A DNA stretch of 15,821 nucleotides from an uncultured Prosthecobacter sp. Its GTDB lineage: Bacteria > Verrucomicrobiota > Verrucomicrobiia > Verrucomicrobiales > Verrucomicrobiaceae. Every line of letters starts with the position of its first letter. Positions within the stretch are counted from its first letter, which is position 1. Shown piece after piece: positions 15,771-15,821 of the stretch. Location of the stretch: assembly GCA_937941745.1 (NCBI GenBank), contig CALDGV010000679.1, positions 1 to 15,821 of the forward strand, written 5' to 3'. The notes under the pieces are model-generated. The model made no database searches. It had not been told where the DNA came from and saw nothing but the letters and a program-made list of their open reading frames with translations. The translations under genes were made by a program, and so were the position numbers.

Positions 15771-15821
15771 ATGGCCTACATCAACGAAAACTACAACAAG
15801 CTCAAAGCCGGTTACCTCTTC
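15771..15821 (+). CDS. dapL: LL-diaminopimelate aminotransferase, first 17 codons
   Basis: Only the N-terminus is inside the window, MAYINENYNKLKAGYLF. It matches the conserved opening of DapL, (V/I)NENY.KL..GYLF, known from Chlamydia, Verrucomicrobium and plants. DapL is a PLP enzyme that converts tetrahydrodipicolinate directly to LL-diaminopimelate for lysine and peptidoglycan. Its catalytic residues lie beyond the window, so the call rests on this short signature. The ATG has no SD. The 132-bp region shared with divergent mogA (15639-15770) should hold promoters for both, but I could not identify convincing -35/-10 pairs. Confidence 0.75.
   Translation, partial: MAYINENYNKLKAGYLF

Noticed and set aside
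15748..15821. ATG at 15748 as an alternative start near dapL
   Set aside because: It is out of frame with the conserved DapL N-terminus, and its translation is Thr/Pro-rich without similarity to anything I recognise.

Overview
This is a GC-rich, gene-dense stretch of a bacterial chromosome, most likely from a Gram-negative member of the Verrucomicrobiota (Prosthecobacter/Verrucomicrobium-like). Several features point that way. There is a lipid A Kdo transferase gene, so the cell makes LPS. The right edge holds the first 17 codons of an LL-diaminopimelate aminotransferase (dapL), the lysine/peptidoglycan route known from Chlamydiae and Verrucomicrobia. The left edge resembles a Verrucomicrobia-specific paralogous family (TIGR02597). 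There is also a PL6 polysaccharide lyase and an exported Gfo/Idh/MocA-type protein. The taxonomic call is inference; no rRNA gene is present.

Left part, all on the + strand (1-7317): the C-terminal part of a TIGR02597-like protein; a prenyltransferase-beta-like repeat protein that lacks the zinc ligands of that fold, coupled to a secreted PL6 lyase; aguB-aguA, overlapping by 8 bp, which convert agmatine to putrescine; a short basic protein with two AP2-like domains and a histone-H1-like Lys/Ala tail; and waaA (kdtA). The gap before the AP2-like gene carries four perfect inverted repeats in a row. The gap after it carries a textbook intrinsic terminator that ends 6 nt before the waaA ATG.

Right part, on the - strand (7319-15638): read in the direction of transcription, a mogA-type molybdopterin adenylyltransferase, gatC, gatA and hrpA form a tight cluster. 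It is followed by an M29 aminopeptidase with its own candidate promoter and a downstream exported Gfo/Idh/MocA-like gene. The waaA and Gfo/Idh/MocA stop codons face each other with one base between them. Divergently from mogA, dapL starts at 15771 and runs off the window.

Most of the window is conserved metabolism and housekeeping. The most unusual item is the tandem AP2-like plus H1-like-tail protein at 5223-5885, with its palindrome-rich upstream region. I did not see a CRISPR array, transposon, phage module, tRNA or rRNA. Only one start codon (gatC) has a clear Shine-Dalgarno sequence. No gene-free stretch exceeds about 130 bp.
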